Shown here: piece after piece, positions 60,237 to 64,000 of the stretch
Numbering within the stretch: position 1 is the stretch's first letter
Layout: each line of letters begins with the position of its first letter
Assembly (NCBI GenBank): GCA_001604565.1
Contig: LVBV01000012.1
Coordinates: forward strand, 40,414 to 104,413
DNA length: 64,000 bases
Source: Puniceicoccales bacterium Verruco_01
Lineage (GTDB): Bacteria; Verrucomicrobiota; Verrucomicrobiia; Opitutales; Oceanipulchritudinaceae
Direction of reading: 5' to 3'
Translations under genes and position numbers: made by a program
The notes under the pieces: model-generated
What the model was told of the DNA's origin: nothing
The model's database searches: none
The model's input: the letters and a program-made list of their open reading frames with translations, nothing else

Positions 60237-61943
60237 ATGCCCACTGAAGCCGATTTCACTTTGGGTGCACAGCAGCTCGCTGAAGGCTTGAACGAAAGCC
60301 AGAAAACCATGCTCGGCGAGGCTCCTCGCGGCGGCAAACAGGCCCTGCTGGCAGGACTCCGGCGCGAGAGCGAGGCGGAAACGACCTCTCGCTTGGCGGC
60401 GGCATGTCATATGGATCTGGTCAAGGATCTCGTCCTAGCGCCGAACGCCACGGCCATCCTCCCTCCTCGCCTCATTCACGAGTATCAGGCCGTGCCGACA
60501 GCGGAATCGACCGAATCCTGCGCGGTGCTCGCCACCTGCTGGCCCCCGGCCCCGGGGATGGACGACTGGATCTATGCCGCCACGGGCCGCTCCGTGAAGT
60601 GGATGATGTGCGAGGCCAAGACCATCGCCAACACCATCACCCAGCACTTCGGCGTGGGCGCGGACAGCCTGATGGAGAACGCTGCAAGCGCCGACGAGAG
60701 CGGACGCGACGTGGAAGAGGGCGAGGACGAGAACGCCGCACTCATTCGTTTCGTCAACGAGATCATCGCCAAGGCTCTTGAGGATCGCGCGACGGATATC
60801 CATGTGGAGCCTCTCAAGGACAGTCTGCAAATCCGCTACCGCATCGACGGCGAACTTGTCCCGATCCGCGTGCCGGAAAACCTCGTACAGTATCAGGGTG
60901 CGATCATCTCGCGCCTCAAGATCATGGCGAAGTTGAACATTTCCGAAAAGCGCCGCCCTCAGGACGGACGCATCGACTTCCGCGCCGCGGCGAGCGGCAG
61001 CGAGCTCGACATCCGCCTTTCCACGATCCCCACTCTGTACGGCGAAAGCGTTTCGCTGCGCCTGTTGAACCAGAAGAACCAGCCGCTCTCCCTTGACGAA
61101 CTGGGCATGCTGCGGACCGATCAAGCGCGCGTCAGCCGTGCGCTGGACCTGCCCTACGGCATCATTCTCGTCACTGGTCCGACGGGCTCGGGCAAATCCA
61201 CGTCTCTCACGGCTTTCATCCGTCAGATCAACTCCCCCGGGCGGCGAATCATCACGGTGGAGGACCCGGTGGAATACGAGGTCCCTGGCGTCAACCAGAC
61301 GCAGGTGCACCCGGAGATAGGCTACACCTTTGCGAGCGCGCTGCGCCACATCCTGCGTCAGGACCCGGATGTCATCATGGTGGGTGAAATTCGTGACCGC
61401 GAAACCGCCGACATCGCCATCCGCGCGGCCCTCACCGGCCACCTCGTCCTTTCCACGCTCCACACCAACGACGCCCCGGGAGCCCTCACGCGCCTGATCG
61501 ACATGGAGATCGAGCCATTCCTCGTCGCCTCGGCGGTGGAGTTGATCATTGCACAGCGCCTCGTCCGCCGCCTCTGCCCGGAATGCGCACGCAAGGTGCA
61601 GCTTGAACCCAACGAGATGAAGGCCCGCATCGTGGCCCTCCTCGGCCACGAGCCGCCGGAAGCGGACCTCGCCCTGCCTGTCTGGCAGGCGGCGGGCTGC
61701 CCTGCGTGCCGCAATCTGGGTTACCGCGGGCGCCTCGGTCTCTTCGAGATTCTGCGCGTGGACGACTCGATCCATGAGATGATCGTCGGCAAGATGAGCG
61801 CCCACCAGATCCGCCGCGAGGCGATGAAACACGGCATGACCAGTCTCCAGCAATCCGGATGGGAACAGGTCAAACGAGGCCGCACTACCTTCGACGAAGT
61901 GATGCACTTTGCCGAGATCGGCTCGGAGACAGAGGAACGGTAG
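60237..61943 (+). CDS. gspE: Type II secretion / type IV pilus assembly ATPase
   Basis: A 568-residue hexameric cytosolic ATPase. An N-terminal MshEN-like region (about 1-150) precedes the core. Walker A is [11 protein letters not shown] with K320, and the Asp box is [26 protein letters not shown]. Walker B is [37 protein letters not shown], followed by the His box. The zinc tetracysteine is CPEC (about 446) and CPAC (about 487). It starts eight bases after the linker-rich protein and drives pseudopilus growth through GspF and GspL. Confidence 0.95.
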   Translation: MPTEADFTLGAQQLAEGLNESQKTMLGEAPRGGKQALLAGLRRESEAETTSRLAAACHMDLVKDLVLAPNATAILPPRLIHEYQAVPTAESTESCAVLATCWPPAPGMDDWIYAATGRSVKWMMCEAKTIANTITQHFGVGADSLMENAASADESGRDVEEGEDENAALIRFVNEIIAKALEDRATDIHVEPLKDSLQIRYRIDGELVPIRVPENLVQYQGAIISRLKIMAKLNISEKRRPQDGRIDFRAAASGSELDIRLSTIPTLYGESVSLRLLNQKNQPLSLDELGMLRTDQARVSRALDLPYGIILVTGPTGSGKSTSLTAFIRQINSPGRRIITVEDPVEYEVPGVNQTQVHPEIGYTFASALRHILRQDPDVIMVGEIRDRETADIAIRAALTGHLVLSTLHTNDAPGALTRLIDMEIEPFLVASAVELIIAQRLVRRLCPECARKVQLEPNEMKARIVALLGHEPPEADLALPVWQAAGCPACRNLGYRGRLGLFEILRVDDSIHEMIVGKMSAHQIRREAMKHGMTSLQQSGWEQVKRGRTTFDEVMHFAEIGSETEER

Positions 61944-61949
61944 CCGCAT

Positions 61950-63242
61950 ATGCCCACATTCTCCTACAGGGCTTTTGACAGCGCGGGCAAAAACGTCAGC
62001 GGTACGATTGAGGCGCAGGACCGCAAGGCGGCGCTCCGGCTGCTTGCCGCGACCTCGCTCCGGCCCGTCTCGGTTGAATCCGCAAAGGACGCCGCAGAGA
62101 CAGCACAGGCCGCCTTTGAGGCAAGCCACGACTTCTTCGATCGCGGAGAGGGCGCAGAGGAACACTCCGGCGGGAAGCGAAAACTCTTCTCTTTCCGCGC
62201 CTCCGCTAGCGCCACGGCCCTCGATTTCCTGCAAAACCTCCTTATGCTGCTCCAGAGCGGAATGACGCTTGGTGATTCGCTGCGTTTGCTCCACAACCGT
62301 GTGGGTGACGCCCGGCAGAAGGAACTGGCCGGTGCCCTGTGGAAGAAGATCAGCGAGGGCCGCCCGCTTTCGAGCGCGATGGCGGAATTCCCGCAGTATT
62401 TCAAGGAAAGCCACTGCCAGCTCGTTGCCGCGGGCGAGGCGTCGGGAAGGCTCGCCGCAGTGATGGAGCGGATCGTCGGCTACATGCAGGAATCGGCGGA
62501 GTTGCGCAAGAAGCTCACGGCGGCTCTAGCATATCCGCTCTTCATCGTCGGCTTTGCCTTCCTCATCATCATTTTCTTCCTCACCTTCGTCCTGCCCAAG
62601 GTACGCGGAATGATCGAGACGATGGGCGGGCACATGCAGATCTTCGCCGTGCTGCTCGTCTGGGCGGCAAAGCTGCTGGTGTACGTGGGCCCCGTGCTCG
62701 CCGTCGCCGCCGTCATTGCCGTTGCCTTTCTTGTCAACTGGCGGAAGACCGAGGCCGGGCGGCGCGCGACGGACTCATGGCTCTTCCGCATTCCGGTCTT
62801 TTCAAGTCTGTACGAGCACAGTCATATCCTTCAGGTGACGAGCCTTCTCTCGACACTGCTCGAAAGCGGTATCAACACTCCCGAGGCGCTGCGCCTTGTG
62901 GAAAAAACGGTGCAGAACACGATTCTGCGCGCGGGCTACGGGAACATCCGCCGCATGATTCAGGAGGGGTCGTCCCTTTCCGCCGCCTTCCGCAAGACTC
63001 GCATCATGCCGGATATCGACATCGACATTCTGGCCGTCGGCGAAAACACGGGGAACCTGGCCTCCAGTCTGCACCGCATCTACGACACGCACCGTGCGGA
63101 AATGTCGCGTAAGACGGGAGCCGTGATCATCATCCTGACCACCGTGGCGCTCTTTTCCGCCTTTGCCATCGTGGCCATGATCGCCATGAGCATTGTCATG
63201 AGCGTGTTGGACCTCTCCCACAGCATCTCGATACGGCACTGA
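61950..63242 (+). CDS. gspF: Type II secretion platform protein
   Basis: A 430-residue polytopic inner-membrane protein. The N-terminal PTFSYRAFDSAGKNVSGTIEAQDRKAALRLLAATSLRPVSV is the family start. Two T2SSF repeats follow: FLQNLLMLLQSGMTLGDSLRLL (about 93-114) and ITSLLSTLLESGINTPEALRLVEKT-like sequence (about 295-320). Three membrane helices lie near 195-220, 245-270 and 395-420. It starts six bases after gspE. The gene stops two bases short of the converging glycosylase gene, and no terminator is visible between them. Confidence 0.94.
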   Translation: MPTFSYRAFDSAGKNVSGTIEAQDRKAALRLLAATSLRPVSVESAKDAAETAQAAFEASHDFFDRGEGAEEHSGGKRKLFSFRASASATALDFLQNLLMLLQSGMTLGDSLRLLHNRVGDARQKELAGALWKKISEGRPLSSAMAEFPQYFKESHCQLVAAGEASGRLAAVMERIVGYMQESAELRKKLTAALAYPLFIVGFAFLIIIFFLTFVLPKVRGMIETMGGHMQIFAVLLVWAAKLLVYVGPVLAVAAVIAVAFLVNWRKTEAGRRATDSWLFRIPVFSSLYEHSHILQVTSLLSTLLESGINTPEALRLVEKTVQNTILRAGYGNIRRMIQEGSSLSAAFRKTRIMPDIDIDILAVGENTGNLASSLHRIYDTHRAEMSRKTGAVIIILTTVALFSAFAIVAMIAMSIVMSVLDLSHSISIRH

Positions 63243-63243
63243 T

Positions 63244-63840
63244 TTATTCCGTGCCGGGCTTGCGCGCCACATCGCCCATGCCAACCACTCCGCGGAAGAC
63301 CGGCTTCTGCGCGGACCGGTCCCAGAGGAAACGGTATGGTTTTTCCGCCCACACGGGTCCCGCATACCCCACGCCGATGCGCGGTTTGGCAACGATCTGA
63401 TGCTCCGGGACGCTTGCGCCCTCTTCGAACCACAGTCCCGACTGCGACTCGGCGGGTTTGCCGTTCATGTCCGCGCGGATGCGCAGGGCCTTGGTGAGCT
63501 TGCCCGGCCCGTCGAAGTCCCCGACGCCCCTGATGAGAACCGCGCCCGGCCAGCCCTTTTCACCCGTCACCACGTTCAGCATCCAGTGAATGCCATAGCA
63601 GAGATACACGTAGAAAACACCGCCCCGCTCGAACATCACGGCGTTGCGCGGCGTCATTCCTCGGGATGCGTGGCTGGCAAGATCGTCGGGCCCGTCGTAG
63701 GCCTCCACCTCCGTCACGGGCAGGCGGACGATTTGACCGCCCAGAGCGCGGCAGAGGTTTTTCCCGAGCAGATCCCTTGTCACTTCAAGCGTGGGCCGCT
63801 GGAAAAACGACAAAGAGAGAGGAAGCATCGAACTCATCAT
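63244..63840 (-). CDS. mpg: 3-methyladenine DNA glycosylase (AAG/Mpg family)
   Basis: A 198-residue base-excision repair enzyme removing alkylated purines. Motifs: FFQRPTLEVTRDLLGKNLCRAL, VTEVEAYDGPDDLASHASRGMTPRNAVMFERGGVFYVYLCYGIHWMLNVVTG with the catalytic glutamate in TEVEAY and the intercalating-loop tyrosine, then PGAVLIRGV and GPGKLTKALRI. ATG 63840 or the next codon is a sensible start; a longer reading adds a cysteine-rich tail not in the family. It converges on gspF with one base between the stop codons. Confidence 0.9.
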   Translation of the reverse strand: MMSSMLPLSLSFFQRPTLEVTRDLLGKNLCRALGGQIVRLPVTEVEAYDGPDDLASHASRGMTPRNAVMFERGGVFYVYLCYGIHWMLNVVTGEKGWPGAVLIRGVGDFDGPGKLTKALRIRADMNGKPAESQSGLWFEEGASVPEHQIVAKPRIGVGYAGPVWAEKPYRFLWDRSAQKPVFRGVVGMGDVARKPGTE

Positions 63841-63955
63841 GGAGCACACTTGCCGGAAGAAGGCCGATTCACAAGCGGCAAAGCAGTTCCTGTGGAGGGA
63901 ATTGCACAGCATGGCATCGTATTATTTCAAATGACGTAAGGTCACCTCTAACAAC

Positions 63956-63984
63956 TTGACGTGCAACCGCTTGTGCAATATATA
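63956..63984 (+). promoter_or_regulatory. Sigma-70-type promoter pointing off the right edge
   Basis: TTGACG (63956-63961) and TATATA (63979-63984) are separated by exactly 17 bases. The spacer TGCAACCGCTTGTGCAA resembles a LacI-family operator (TGCAA-CG-TTGCA pattern, imperfect). An ATG at 63990 is only six bases after the -10, so the true start of the downstream gene may lie outside the window. Confidence 0.6.
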
Positions 63985-64000
63985 CAATCATGCGCTACAA

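Overview
This window (64 kb, high GC) comes from a Gram-negative, two-membrane bacterium. The evidence is an RND efflux pump with an outer-membrane channel, a type II secretion secretin, lipoprotein signals and an alpha-2-macroglobulin. MenG (ubiE family) and NADH dehydrogenase subunits C and D point to menaquinone-based respiration. A GTP-type PEP carboxykinase, a GH2 hydrolase, a DUF1593 protein, FG-GAP beta-propeller proteins, an ECF sigma/YfbK-type locus and a compact pseudopilin/secretin cluster fit a Verrucomicrobiota-like organism (Opitutia or a relative) best. That placement is inference from gene content, not a measured phylogeny.

Layout. 1-3172 (minus): start of purM, an ABC ATPase and a YejA-like peptide-binding protein, with no permease genes between them. 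3212-4636 (minus): a TatD nuclease and a TetR regulator. 4737-10500 (plus): a complete tripartite RND pump divergent from the TetR gene, with an operator-like palindrome at the pump start, closed by a strong terminator. 10678-13575: a secreted GH2 enzyme. 13846-14697: ruins of an ECF sigma factor/YfbK locus. 20541-14774 (minus): shikimate kinase followed by three exported proteins (S1C protease, large unknown, beta-propeller) in one tightly packed operon. 20806-22602: pckG with its own terminator. 23390-25022 (minus): methyltransferase, tcdA and trpA; then tRNA-Gly(CCC), metY, a Cdd1-like protein and a sugar-phosphate transferase. 28839-30668: cstA. 33348-30720 (minus): M48 protease, endonuclease/phosphatase-fold protein and diacylglycerol kinase with successive 4-base overlaps. 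33469-35538: a DinG-type helicase, whose stop codon abuts a 273-bp MITE-like hairpin element flanked by a 4-bp repeat. 40421-35822 (minus): an unknown gene, menG, nuoC, a membrane protein, nuoD and a quinone-reductase-like flavoprotein. 40533-45000: an unknown protein, a DUF1593 protein, an amidohydrolase and an M23 peptidase. 45126-50333: alpha-2-macroglobulin lacking the thioester motif. 50358-51275 (minus): miaA.

51336-63242 is a single dense operon: a GT4 glycosyltransferase translationally coupled to pseudopilins H, I, J and K, assembly proteins L and M, secretin D, a linker-rich C/P-like protein, ATPase E and platform protein F. The major pseudopilin (GspG) and the prepilin peptidase are not in the window. 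A 3-methyladenine glycosylase gene converges on gspF. A good sigma-70-type promoter points off the right edge.

The least ordinary items are the palindromic mobile element, the decayed sigma/YfbK locus, the glycosyltransferase-led secretion operon, the nuoC-membrane protein-nuoD arrangement, and the protease/unknown/propeller export operon behind aroK. No CRISPR array, integrase, transposase, prophage or rRNA gene was seen.
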